64,000 nt of DNA from NCBI RefSeq assembly GCF_019320115.1, contig NC_089581.1:7379707-7443706 (forward strand), given 5' to 3'. This DNA is from Miscanthus floridulus (Eukaryota > Streptophyta > Magnoliopsida > Poales > Poaceae). The translations under genes and the position numbers were made by a program. Of the stretch, positions 12,060-24,499 are shown piece by piece. The notes beneath the pieces were generated by a model. That model saw only the letters and a list, made by a program, of their open reading frames with translations, did no database searches and was not told the origin of the DNA. Each line of letters starts with the position of its first letter. The first letter of the stretch is position 1.

Positions 12060-12575
12060 CGTAGTATATATATATGTAATGTTTTATGTTTTTTGTTCAT
12101 GAGTAGAAATATGATGTTCTACGATGTATTTTATGATGTTCAGTACGCATGCATTAATGTTCTATGATATATTTTGTGATGTTCGGTAGCATTTTTTCTT
12201 CTTTTTATTTGACTCTAATTAATTACTTCACTAATTTTATTATTTATTTTATATTTTATGATATTTTATGATGTTCACGTAGTATACATATTATGTTCTA
12301 TGCTATATTTTTGTGATGTTCGTGTAGTGTTAATGTGATGTTCTATGATGTATTTGATGATGTTTGTGTAGCGTTAATGTGATGTTCTAGATGTATTTTT
12401 GTGATGCTCGGTACGCATACATTCATGTTCTAGGATATATTTTGTGATATTCGGTAGTATTTTTCTTCTTTTTATTTGGCTAAAATTAATTACTTCACTA
12501 ATTTTATTTTTTTATTTTTTATTTTCATGATATTTGTGATGTTCACGTAGTATACATATGATATTCTTTTACCTC
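12060..12575 (+). repeat. Minisatellite of GATGTTC-type units inside a ~268-bp tandem duplication
   Basis: Short units such as TATGATGTATTTTGTGATGT, TTCGTGTAGTGTTAATGTGA and GTTCGGTACGCATACATTCA recur. A longer segment is duplicated: GTTCGGTAGCATTTTTTCTT onward (about 12180-12305) returns as ATTCGGTAGTATTTTTCTTC onward (about 12449-12570), both ending in GATGTTCACGTAGTATACAT. The two copies have drifted by several substitutions and small indels. Confidence 0.75.
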
Positions 12576-13196
12576 AAAAAGTATGTGACATGTGCTGATG
12601 TTAGTAATTTTGGCTTTTAGTGCATGTCTGTTGTATGGTCTGTTGTTTGGTCCAAAATACAATTGAATTGGCCCAACTTGATGCATAGGAGGAGGAAAAA
12701 ATTATTTTTATTGAAGGGGGAGGGGGTCGGCGGAAGTCCCCCTGCCACCCAGGTCGGCAGCTAGGGGCTCCTAGCTTGACGGGCCACGTCGTCTTCTTCG
12801 ACGCGTGTTGGTTACTGTGCCTATGGTCGATGGCTGGTGGCAGCAGCCTGTCCGGCTGTTCGGCGGGGCTGTGGGATTTGGAAGGGAATTTTAACATTTT
12901 ACCATTATACCGAATGACAACTACTGGGATAGTAGGGTTAGGTTTGGCGCTACGCTTTTAACACTAGAGAGAGAAAAATGATACACATTTGCTACTTTTG
13001 CTCGCGTGGCACGCCAGCTCCGCTGTCCTGCTCGGATCCAAGTCAAAATGATCGCCCCTGCCCCTGGCGTCTTTATTCCCCCTGGGCCCACTCCACTCTC
13101 TCCCATCTACTCCCCTTTCTCCTTTCTCTACTCCATGCGACGCTCGCCAGCTGCCGCCACCCCCGCCGCGCACAACGTCGCCCCCCACCGCGAGCC

Positions 13197-13750
13197 ATGT
13201 CCCATTACGTCGAGTCATCTAGAGTTGGAAGGGCGAGGAGTCGGGTCCAAGGTGGCCAGAGCTCCCGCATTGCCTCTGTCTATGTGGATCTAGTAGGTGA
13301 GTTGAGAGGCTTCTCGTTGATCCCTTGCTCGGACTACAGCTTTGCTCAGGTGGTGGAGGGGCGGACCAAGAAGGATGGTGAAAACCACGAGCGTCTATAC
13401 TTCAAGTGTGTAAGGAATAGGGTGAGTTCTGTGTATTGTGTATCCCCCCATTATCACTGTTAGGGTTCTAATTTTGGTTGTTTTTTAGTTTCCCAAGCTG
13501 TGGGTACTATAGATTCGAGAAGCAGTACTTCGAGCAGCTGAAGGAGAAGGGCATCATCCAAGTTCGCCCCTCGAACTAGGCAGAGTTGATGGATCATGAA
13601 GATATTTCAGTTGACTGTCTAAATGGTGACAACAATAGGAAAGACCTAGAGCAGAAGATAGAGACATTGATTTGGAAGATGAACATGTTCATTGTGTGTG
13701 TTGTATCTGTTGTTTTTGGAGCTGTACTGATGTATGCTGCAATGAAGTGA
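13197..13750 (+). pseudogene. GRF-type zinc-finger small protein, broken
   Basis: The ATG at 13197 opens MSHYVESSRVGRARSRVQGG... and continues through IPCSDYSFAQVVEGRTKKDG and LYFKC to a donor near 13422 (GTGAGT). After an acceptor at 13487-13488 comes FPSCGYYRFEKQYFEQLKEK, then TAG at 13577-13579. The same frame then runs on through AELMDHEDISVDCLNGD, a heptad-like LEQKIETLIWKMN and a hydrophobic tail MFIVCVVSVVFGAVLMYAAM to TGA 13748-13750. This order (spaced Cys, aromatic 'YFxC...CGYYxxEKQY', coiled coil, C-terminal membrane segment) is that of the small GRF zinc-finger proteins abundant in grasses, often carried by transposons. The premature TAG and a one-base mismatch at the junction mark it as broken; one of the usual finger cysteines seems replaced. 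Confidence 0.5.
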
Positions 13751-14086
13751 CAATGTATGGAAATGAAAATTGTGGTTCAATATGTCTTTGGGCAGTGCCT
13801 AACTTGGTTCTATTTTGGATTCATTGAACATAATACTAGTTGTACATGTTAACAACAAACACAAGACATTAACCATGACAGATTCAACATAGCAGATCAC
13901 ACATAACAGATGAAACACATTAACCATAAACCAGCAATGCTACATTCAGGCCACATCAAACAGAGTTGTTGTTCAGAGGAGTTGCCATAGGTTTTGGCCA
14001 CTTGCAATAGTTTAGGCCGCTTACATAAGCATGTTCTGGCCACAACAAGGCCTTAGTTACACAAAAGAAGTCATTTTGAGGGCCTT

Positions 14087-14285
14087 TTACAACCAAAATG
14101 AATGTCTTCCCTGCTGTTGCCCACTACATTCACTCATTTTCCACTTCTTGGCTGGACTCTTCTTGGTCTTGATTGCTAGCTGCTTCTTCCTTGGAGTGAA
14201 CTTCTTAGGAGGTGGTCCAATAGTTAATGTTGTAGCTTCATCTAGCTCACTCATAACTTGGAGTTCAAGGCATAAGTTCCTATTT
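14087..14285 (-). pseudogene. Truncated basic protein tail (possible transposase C-terminus)
   Basis: On the minus strand an open frame reads ELDEATTLTIGPPPKKFTPR then KKQLAIKTKKSPAKKWKMSE and ends at TAA 14087-14089. It converges tail to tail with the GRF gene and is cut off upstream by the LTR-like unit at 14380. I do not recognise the family securely. A Lys-rich C-terminus beside a GRF gene would fit a MULE-like element, but this is inference. Confidence 0.25.
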
Positions 14286-14379
14286 GTGAAGACATTACAT
14301 CAGAAAGGCAACAGGAAGACAAGTAGTAGTGTTTTGAAGGATGGCATACCTCTGAGTGCTTGTAGGGGTGGTGATGGCG

Positions 14380-14853
14380 TGTCGGTAGAATATCATCGGT
14401 GGTCCACCGAGGGGTATACCCATGATGGTAGATTGCATGGAGATGTGCGTGTGAGCAGAAACTAGATGGCAACTGAGACACAAGATTAGACATGTTTAGG
14501 CCATCAACTAGACATAATACCCTAGTCCTGTGTTTTGTTGGTTTGTATTGGCTATCTTAGATGAATGAATATGTTTTGAGGGGGTCCCCTACCCGCCTTA
14601 TTTAACCTGATGGGTAGGGTTATAGGCCGGTTAGATCTTAGTCTAATCGGGTAAGAGATAATCTTTACAAGGAATCTAACATACAACATATCCTAAGAGA
14701 TCTTACGCCATCTTCAAGATATCACCTTGATGCCTTGCGGTGTGCATCGAGCAGTGTCGTGCTCCGTAATTCGTCATTTGGTGGGCTGGACCATCCCTGA
14801 TTTGTGTGGCCCATTGTCGTGCGTCGTGGGTACCCGATATCGTACCCCCCACA
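14380..14853 (+). mobile_element. LTR-like unit A (474 bp)
   Basis: Starts TGTCGGTAGAATATCATCGG and ends ...CGTACCCCCCACA, so TG...CA bounded. TTATTTAA about 220 bp in sits where unit B has TTATATAG, a plausible TATA box. It is homologous throughout to 19190-19662. The following bases (GCTAGTCCCTGAGCGCCTTG) are also shared with unit B's flank, so both are LTR plus start of internal region rather than the two LTRs of one element. Confidence 0.55.
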
Positions 14854-16102
14854 GCTAGTCCCTGAGCGCCTTGTATACGCTTGGTGATGTCATCTTGATC
14901 AAGTCCGAGAAACCTAGCACAAAGCCGATCTGTTTAACTAACGGTCCGAGCGGTGACAATCAAAGTCGACCAGTTTAACTGGTTGCTAGACCAATAGAAA
15001 TGGACACCGACTTGTTTAAATTGATAAGTAGACCAACAAAAATAAATGCCGACCATTTTCACTGGTTAGCAGACCAACGAAAATAACTGTCGACCAGTTT
15101 AATTGGTTAGCATACCAACAAAAGTAACTATCGATCAGTTTAACTGGTTAGCAGACCAATGAAAAATAGCTGTCGATCAATTTAACTGGTTAGCAGACCT
15201 CAGACTTAACCAAGTAAGGCTCACCAAAAGGATGAAAGGAGCTTAAGATTAAAATTAAAAAATTCTTCATCTTAGATGAAGTGTACACACTTAGGTGCTA
15301 GAAGCGATGTCAAATGAATATCTCCGATGACTTAGTCATCTTGATAAAAGCAAAGGCAGATGAGTACACACCTTAACCCAATCAAAATTCATGCTTCACA
15401 CCTAATGAAGCTAGTACACACACCGCAAGGTGCAATGTACACACTGTAGTCCCTGGGCCTAACATTAGGTGAAGAATGTACCTAGTGTTAGGGTCAAATG
15501 AAATTGCCCAGTCCCTAGCTTAGCTGAGTATCCAGCTAGTCCCCAGCTTAGCTGAAAACTAGGAAAACACAATACACTTACCGCTAGGTGAAATATACAC
15601 ACTTAGTCCCCGAGCATGCTGGAAGATAAAGAATTATCTTGTAGCAGGGTCAAAGATTTCAAGTGAAAATATTTCTAGAAAACAGAATATAGGTGTGCTT
15701 AGCATTTGACCAACGTAATAATCAAGCATGAGCTATGACACATGCAGTGTAGGTAAGATAACCATGCCACCCATTAGAGCCTTCTTTAAGAAGAAATCCA
15801 AAAGCCCATTAAGCGGCCCATTGAATGGAGCCTGCGGAGAAGTCAAATAGTGCGCGCGGTGATTACGGGAATGAGTGCGCACGACGCTGCACATTTCCCA
15901 AAACCCCTAGAAGGTAGAGGGATGGAGCGAGCCATTATAATGCCCCGCCGCCCATAGCGCACTCCCCACTTTCGTCTCGCCAGTTGTTGCCTCATTTCAT
16001 CTACCACCACCTCTTCTTCTACCTTGAGCTCCGCACCAGCAACCACTCCGCTTAGAGCGAAACAAATGGCGCCACTGTCCAGATCCAGATACAAACCAAG
16101 CC
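14854..16102 (+). other. Untranslated leader of retroelement A
   Basis: Besides the tandem array it holds several short blocks resembling CACCGCAAGGTG...GTACACAC and AGTCCC(C)GAGC that are also present, diverged, between 19900 and 20340. It ends in a TATA-like CCATTATAATGCCC near 15933, about 170 bp before the gag ATG. No coding sequence was recognised. Confidence 0.45.
14968..15200 (+). repeat. Tandem repeat, ~42-bp unit, about 5-6 copies
   Basis: Units of the type GACCAGTTTAACTGGTTAGC-AGACCAACGAAAATAACTGTC repeat in the untranslated leader after LTR-like unit A. Each carries the near-palindrome ACCAGTT-T-AACTGGT. Copies differ by a few substitutions. Confidence 0.8.
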
Positions 16103-16800
16103 ATGGCTTCATCGAAGAAGCGTGCCCGCACAGGAAACAACCGAAGCAAGGAGTGGGTGAAATTGACCTGCCGCCAATCAAATCTGGAGGAGATGGTGGT
16201 CGACAATGTCTAGCCAGACCAAGTGACGATCGGATGGCGCCCTGTAGCTAGTGAGAGTTTCCTAAACCCCTGTCCTGACAAAATTGTTGTTTTCGAATCT
16301 TTCTTCTACCGAGGATTTGGGCTACCAGTGCATCCTTTCTTGCGTGACCTTCCTCAGTTCTATGGGATTCTTCTCTATCGTCTTACCCCCAATAGCACCC
16401 TCCACATTTCTATCTTTATCAATCTCTATGAAGCTCTCCTTGGCATTGAGCCACATTTCAATCTATTTCGCCACTTCTTCTGCCTCAAACCCTTCTCTAG
16501 ATCTAGGGCTCCAAAAATCGTCGGCAAGGTGTATCTTGTGCTACGCGACGGGATGGCCAACAAGTACAAGACAGCCCCACTAAATTCATCATTGAAGTAG
16601 TGGAACACAAAGTGGTTCTACATGGAGAATATAGAAGAAAGCTTTTCTACTGATATTGATAGCATGGCGAAGCAGAATACCAATTGGATGGCAAGGCTGA
16701 GCAGCGAAGAAATGCACCAGGTGGAGGAACTCTTAGAGATCCTAGCCTAGACTGATATCGATGGGGTCGGCGTGATGCTGAACTTAAACCTAATCATTTA
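16103..16800 (+). pseudogene. Gag-like 'putative gypsy-type transposon' domain protein, broken (copy A)
   Basis: The ATG at 16103 opens MASSKKRARTGNNRSKEWVK. After TAG at 16211-16213 the frame continues with PDQVTIGWRPVASESFLNPC, FYRGFGLPVHPFLRDLPQFY, GILLYRLTPNSTLHISIFIN and GIEPHFNLFRHFFCLKP, then TAG 16598-16600 and a further decayed stretch. This is the domain Pfam calls Transposase_28, found at the N-terminus of many grass gypsy-like elements. In-frame stops and truncation near 16800, where copia sequence begins, make it non-functional. Confidence 0.7.
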
Positions 16801-16814
16801 GAACATCTCATATT

Positions 16815-18620
16815 TGCATCATGTTGCAAAGAATCTGCTAGAATCATTTACTGATAATAAGGGTGTCACAAAATCCTCTTATCATGCTCATAATGCGTCC
16901 AAAAGAATGGAGGTACCAATTAAAACCATTCAACTCCCACTTCCAAAGAAGAGGGGTAGAAGTACGACCGTTCCTAAGGATAATGCTCCAAGTAAGCGTT
17001 CGAGGATACCGAGGACAAGATCCTCCAAATCAGTAAATCCAAGCCAACCTCAAGTTGGTCGACACCCAAATGGATGAGTATCCAAAACTCGGATCAAAAT
17101 CCACCTGGATCAATGGTGCACCCAGATTCTGATCCTAGGACATCGGAACACCCTGACTCCATATGGAAAATGACAAGGAGTCCAAAAGGGTTAACATTTT
17201 CCCATGCTATATTAATTCTAAGAACCGAATCAATCATTTAAAGACTATAAATTATCACGACATATACTTCTCAAGATTGCTCTTCACCTTACTGGATCCA
17301 GATAAAAAATCCTAGGTAGAGTGTCTTCACACTCAAATTTGGTCAAACTAAAAGGTGGCAATTAAGGAGATTGCTCTTGTTCAATGATGAAAAGTATTAC
17401 CACTGTAATGTCTTCTCTCACATAGTTTCTTTTCAGAAGTAAGGTGGTGAACAATGAGAGCTTCTAGCATATGGTTTCATGGAGAGACCTAGCATAACAT
17501 ACCCATGGTATGTGTGAAAATTAAGTTTCCAAATTCAATAATTGGTAGATCAAATGAATTTGATAGATTTGAATGTATAAGTCCCAATGGACTTCACATT
17601 CTGAATCCAAATACAAATCACAACATAAATTGTGTATAATTAAGCATGATTGTGTATATTGATTATTTTAATATCATCATGGCACAAAAATAATTAAGCA
17701 ATCATTTTAGATATAATTTCCATTATGTGGAATCGACCTTCGAGATGGAGTATTTGGGTCAGACCCAACCTATATCTAGAAAATATTGGAGAAATTCAAT
17801 ATGGACAAATCATATCCTAACTAAACCCTGATGATTGTTTGTTCTTTAGAAATAGAGAAAGATCCATTTAGACCATGGGATATTGGAGAAAAGATATTGG
17901 GACCATAGGTTCTATATCTCAGTGTCATTGGAGCACTTATGTATCTTGCAAACTGTACCTGGCCGGATATCGCATTTGCAATGAACTTACTAGCTAGACA
18001 TAGTGCAGATTCAACTCACTGTCATTGGACGGGAGAGAAGCATATCCTTAGATATAATGGCACAAAGGATCTTGGTTTATTCTTTAAAAAAATCATGATC
18101 CCAATATGATTGGATACACGGATGCTGGTTACTTATCTGGTCCCCATAATGGCCAATCCCAAACAGGATTTGTATTCTTACATGGAGGTAAAGCTTTTTT
18201 ATAGAAGTCTTCTAAACAAACTCTGACGACGACCTCTACTAATCATTCTGAAGTTATTGCTCTATATGAGGCATCACATGAATGTGTATGGCTTTGCAGA
18301 ATGATTAACCACATACAACAGTCATGTGGTATTGGTTCGATTGAATCACCTACAATTATCTATAAAGATAATTTCGCTTATGTTACATAGATACAAACAT
18401 GTTATATAAAGAGTAATGTCACTAAGCACATTACCCCTAAGTTGTTTCATCCCCATGAGTTACAAGAAAGCAGGAAAATAAACATCTTGCAAATCAAGTC
18501 ATGTGATAATCTCGCTGACCTATTTACTAAGTCCTTACCAACTTCTATGTTTTAAAAATTTGTACATAAGATTGGTATGAGACGACTTCGAAATTTATAA
18601 GAATCAGGGAGAGACATCTC
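16815..18620 (+). pseudogene. Ty1/copia polyprotein remnant (linker, RT end, RNase H)
   Basis: Begins in the linker before reverse transcriptase (SKRMEVPIKTIQLPLPKKRG, NPSQPQVGRHPNG). From 17900 it shows the copia RNase H region: GALMYLANCTWPDIAFAMNL, LARHSADSTHCHWTGEKHIL, GYTDAGYLSGPHNGQSQTGF, SEVIALYEASHECVWLCRMI, NVTKHITPKLFHPHELQESR and CDNLADLFTKSLP. The sequence between 17100 and 17850 is decayed, with many stops and apparent deletions. No gag, protease or integrase core could be read. Confidence 0.85.
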
Positions 18621-19107
18621 CTAGATGCTGACCTGTACCAGTATCATATTATACCCTTTTCTTTCACAAGGTTTATTATTAAAGTTTTTAATGAGGTAAT
18701 ATTAACATAAGCATATGTCATATTTTCTATTTTCCCACCGATGTTTTTGTGGAAAATATCAAAGACACATATTGCCCTCAAAAATCATCCAAGATTTTTC
18801 CATAAAAAGGTTTTTCATGTGAGTTATCCAAGTGGCAATACCAATTATATGTCGTCACTTTTTCTCCTAATTTTCCCATTGGGTTTTCACATGAGTTTTA
18901 GTGGCATATCACTTTATATTGCTCCTCATATTTTTCCTGAAAGGTTTTCACAAAATAAATATGCTATTTTCTCCTTATTTTCTAATAATATTCAAAAGAG
19001 TTTTTATGGCATATCCATATATTCCTCAGATTTTTTTCATAGGCTTTTTTGGGAAATCTCACCTTACAGCTGTATTGATCTCAAGAAAAATTCGATCAAG
19101 GGGGAGT
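18621..19107 (+). repeat. Copia 3' untranslated tail with repeated TTTTCC-type units and polypurine tract
   Basis: After the RNase H end, blocks recur of the form TTTTCC(C/T)A..GGTTTTTCA followed by a GGCATATC-like word, about five degenerate copies between 18735 and 19070. Such arrays are common before the 3' LTR of grass copia elements. ATCAAGGGGGAGTG at about 19095-19107 is the polypurine tract. Confidence 0.6.
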
Positions 19108-19189
19108 GTTACAAAATGGTGCCCCTTCGCAGATAGCCCTTTGATGATCTCATCAACGATGCCATGAACAGACTAGTGGATAGGATTAG
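19108..19189 (+). mobile_element. Truncated start of the copia 3' LTR
   Basis: TGTTACAAAATGGTG starts immediately after the polypurine tract, as a 3' LTR should. Only about 82 bp remain before the unrelated LTR-like unit B begins with TGTCGAC at 19190, which suggests B inserted into or replaced the rest. Confidence 0.45.
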
Positions 19190-19662
19190 TGTCGACAGAA
19201 TATCATCGGCAGTCCTCCGAGGGGTATCCCACGAAGGTAGATTGATCGGCAGAGGAGCGTGAGATCAAGAACAAGAAGGCAACAGAGACACATGAGTTAG
19301 ACAGGTTCAGGCTGTCAGTATGACGTAATACCCTACTCCTGTGATCTGTTGGTTTGTATTAGCTATCGTATGATATGCCGTGATTTTGGAGGGGGTCCCT
19401 ACCGACCTTATATAGTCCGAGAGGCAGGGTTACAAGTCGGTTAGATCTGAGAGATAACCGAAAAGTAATAACTGATTACAAGAATCTAGGGATCATACAT
19501 ATCCTAACATATCTCATAGTATCTTCTGGATATCTTTCTGGTGTCTTACGGAAGGCGCCGAGCAGAGTCATGCCCCACAAGGCTTCGTCTTATGGGCTGA
19601 GCCACCCCTAGGGGCGTAGCCCATGTGGCCTGCCATGGGTATCTGGGGTCGTACACCCCACA
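19190..19662 (+). mobile_element. LTR-like unit B (473 bp)
   Basis: Bounded by TGTCGACAGAATATC and ...GTACACCCCACA, homologous end to end with unit A. TTATATAG near 19408 is a good TATA box. The downstream GCTAGTCCCCAAGCGCCTTG matches unit A's flank. Confidence 0.55.
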
Positions 19663-19732
19663 GCTAGTCCCCAAGCGCCTTGTACCCATTGTGCAACGCC
19701 ATTTTGAGCTCGTCCGAGCCGGTGCGAATAAC

Positions 19733-19890
19733 GCCGAGCAGTCAAACTCATGGTCCAACCACCGTGATGAATTGCCGAGCAGCATGAACCATCGGCGAGC
19801 AGCGTGAACCGTCGCCGAGCAGTTAAACTCATGGTCCAACCACCGTGATGAATTGCCGAGCAGCGTGAACTGTCGTCGAGCAGCGTGACC
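19733..19890 (+). repeat. GCCGAGCAG-type tandem repeat in leader B
   Basis: Units beginning GCCGAGCAG recur about six times. A larger unit of ~84 bp containing AAACTCATGGTCCAACCACC and GTGATGAATTGCCGAGCAGC is present twice. It occupies the same relative position as the different 42-bp array of copy A. Confidence 0.75.
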
Positions 19891-20589
19891 CAAGTACGGC
19901 TTGCCATAAGGGTGTAAGGAGCTCAAATTCAGAAACAAAAATTTCTTTGCAGTGGACCAAGTGTGCCCACTTAGAGTCCGAACAAAGTAGTAGGAGTCAA
20001 TCTTCTTCTATAGGTATGTAGTCTTCGAGAAAAAATCCCGCACACTCATCGCGAGGTGAAGTGTGCCCACTTAGTCCCTGAACCTGACAGCAGATGATGT
20101 AGTCATGTGGTGCCAGGGTCAGAAACTAGAAGAATAGTAGAAAACCAGCCGAGCATGCAGCCAGTCCCCGGGCATGGCCAAAAAGAGACAAAGCACATTC
20201 ACCGCAAGGTGAAGTGTGCCCACTTAGTCTCCGAGCCTAATAGTAGGTGACGCAGTCACGTGGTGCCAGGGTTAGAAACAGAAAAACAATCAAAGACCAG
20301 CGAAGCAGGCAGCCAGTCCCCGAGCTGCAGGCGGAGTCATCGGAGAAATCAAACCGTGGAGAAAAAACCGGAGTAACGGCTGTACAGTGTCGGTTATTGA
20401 GCCTCAATAAATAGCTGAGAAGTCAACGATATTTCGGCGAGTAGCAACTGATGGCAGCGATAAATGAGCGACATGGGCTGCGGTTGCGCAGAAGCCCAGG
20501 TAACGGCCCATAGGCCACATCGAAGAAATTAGAGCGATGCAGATCGCTGGAACGGTTCCCAAAAAACCTTTGAATGCGGAACGGTGGGG

Positions 20590-20610
20590 AAAGTCCTATA
20601 TAACAGTGCT
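20590..20610 (+). promoter_or_regulatory. TATA-box-like promoter element before gag B
   Basis: AGTCCTATATAACAGTGCTG lies about 125 bp upstream of the gag ATG at 20722. It is followed by a C/T-rich leader with ACCCTAACC, the usual look of a plant pol II start region. Confidence 0.35.
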
Positions 20611-20721
20611 GCCGCATACCCTGTTCCTACCTTTTTCACTTTATCTTCCTCCTCATCTCTCGCACCGCCGAATCCGCAACCACATTAGCCTCCGCCGCCA
20701 AACCCTAACCAGATCTAGGAG

Positions 20722-21090
20722 ATGGCACCGAAGAAAGGAGCTGCGAAATCGAAGAAGACTAGTCCCAAGAAGACGGGCGTCGTGGCCCGACACGACGAGG
20801 AGTGGGTGTCGTCGCGAACAGGAGAAGCGGAGCTAAACAGATTGGTGGAAGCTGGCGTTCTCCCTGACCATGCTACTGCCGGATGGCGGCCAGCCCTCGG
20901 TGAGTCCTTCCCAACACCCCATACTGACGAAGCAGTGGTATTCGAGGACTGTTTCTGGCGCGGGTTAGGATTTCCTGTTCACCCATTTCTGAGGGATCTG
21001 TTGGAGCTCTGGGGGTTACTCTGTGCAATCTTCACCCCAATACCATTTTGCACATCTCAATCTTCATCTTATGTCACCTATTCTGGCTGA
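20722..21090 (+). pseudogene. Gag-like 'putative gypsy-type transposon' domain protein, truncated (copy B)
   Basis: Opens MAPKKGAAKSKKTSPKKTGV, a very basic N-terminus, then HDEEWVSSRTGEAELNRLVE, GWRPALGESFPTPHTDEAVV and FEDCFWRGLGFPVHPFLRDL. This is the same domain as copy A and aligns with it from GWRP to FLRDL. The frame leaves the family after LLELWGLL and stops at 21090, with no further gag or pol downstream. Confidence 0.7.
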
Positions 21091-21360
21091 AGAAGAGAGG
21101 CGGCGCTAGTTCCAAGGTGGTCGGCGCGCGGTCTCTGGTGATCTAGTTGCGAGGCGTGAGATGGAGGGTACGGGGGTGGGAAGCCTGCCATCACACCTCA
21201 AACAGTAACCGTCGGATTTGTTTTGGGTGGTTTATTAGCCCTTGATTTTAATGTAGACGAATTTTTATGTGTATTTTTCTGGATGCACAATGGTTGGAGA
21301 CTCTCAGCGGGAGATGTTTTTTTAAATCTAATATAATTTTGATTGGTCAATTATATATAT

Positions 21361-22988
<1,628 letters not shown>

Positions 22989-23425
22989 TATTATTAGGTA
23001 TAGATATAGATTCCTCTTAGCCGCTATAATTTTTCAGACTTCTTCCTTACTCAGTCTGCAACACTTCCCCGCGGTAACGCGCGAGATACTGACTAGTACA
23101 TGCTATTGCTACCTCAATCAAAAGCAAACACATTCGTTTGTGCTCAAGATTTTGCACAGAACTGAGCACAAATTCAGGGCTTCGGGCAATCGTACGGGGA
23201 TGAAAAATCAAACAAAACACATGGCCCTGTTCGCTGGGGGAAATCTGGATGAATGTGAGAGTGGATACAGTGAATTTCCGCCTGCTACAGTGAATTCCGG
23301 CTGGTTTTCAGCCAGCCGAACGGCGCCATGCACAAGATTTTTAGGCAAAACACGACACAAGTTCGTTCAGAGCTTAAGACATCCCCATGCATATGAGCAT
23401 TCCAAACAAGCTAGGCAGACGCGCA

Positions 23426-24432
23426 TCAATACGCCCAACAAGGCCAAAAGCAATCGGGGCTGTGGTAGCGCACGGACGCCCGCCTGACCATTTGCATCTC
23501 ACCGGTGGCCGAGGCGGGGGCGCGCGCGGCCTCCACCGCCGTCACGACGCCCGTCCTGATGTGGCGCCCGTCTTTGTCCGTCTCCCTGACAAACCTGGTC
23601 ACGCAGAACCTGCCGCTGCCCAGGTACGAGAGGTAGGAGAACTCCAAGTCCAACCAATTGCCGTCCGCGTGGCCGTCGACGTTGGCCCAGACGTGCCGGC
23701 ACGCCGGCCTACCGGCGACGTTCAGGTCGACCGCGCAAAGGTCGGACTCTCGGTCGTCGGTGAAGCCGAACCACAGGCCGTAGTCGGCGACGGCGACGTA
23801 CTGGTCGCGTCCACGGAAGGGCAGCGCCCAGTCGCCTTCCTGATTGCCGAGGCGGCCCCCGCGCCTGCTTCGCCGGCGCCGGCATCGGCGAACGAGTGTA
23901 TGAACATGCAGAAATGCATGTAGCTCTCAAACGGCGTGAGGGGAGGAGGCTCCAGAACCAGTCCTGACGGTAGCGGTCGTAGGTCAGGGCTTCGAAGTCG
24001 AGGCACTGCTGCTCCTCGTACCCGGGGCGGCGGCCAAGGTGGTAGAGCCTGCCGCCGGCCTCGGCCCACGTGTCCCCGTGGGCGGGCCACTTACGTGGCG
24101 AGCGTCGGGCCCGGCGCGCACTGATTCAGTCCGCTTGTCGAAGATGACGGTGTGCCGGTTCCTGTCCACGCTGACTATCTTCTCCACGCCGCGGCCCAGC
24201 GGGAGGAACTGCCGGCCGGCGGCGAAGTCGAAGCGCGCCAACGGGCGCGGCAGGGTAGCGGTCGGCGGCTCCGGCGCCTCTTGTGCGCGTACGCCCATGC
24301 CCACACCCGCCGCGAACAGAGGGCTCGTGTGGATGCGGTGCAGAGCAGCGTGTGGCTGTCATTGCCGCCGCTCACGATGAGGTAGATGAACCTTCGGATC
24401 GGCGCAGCACGCGTCGACGGCAGCGCCGCCAT
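23426..24432 (-). pseudogene. DUF1668-family protein, frameshifted pseudogene
   Basis: On the minus strand the ATG at 24432 opens MAALPSTRAAPIRRFIYLIV. Pieces in changing frames follow in the family's order: HRIHTSPLFAAGVGMGV, PLARFDFAAGRQFLPLGRGV, NRHTVIFDKRTESVRAGPDA, GDTWAEAGGRLYHLG, FEALTYDRYRQDWFWSLLP, ESYMHFCMFIHSFADAG and finally LEFSYLSYLGSGRFCVTRFV. Reading through needs a frame change near 24345, another near 24095 and more between 23980 and 23720. DUF1668 proteins (about 350 residues, beta-propeller-like, unknown function) are a large grass-expanded family. The whole domain is represented, so this is a decayed full copy or a copy hit by sequencing indels, not a short fragment. Confidence 0.75.
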
Positions 24433-24499
24433 GGGTAGATCTCTTTCTCTGAATCGTGCACTAATCGGGCCAGTGGATTGGCCGGGGGTGCATAATGAG

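Noticed and set aside
14968..15200. CRISPR-like array of 42-bp repeats
   Set aside because: Units are contiguous without unique spacers, in a plant retroelement leader; ordinary tandem repeat.
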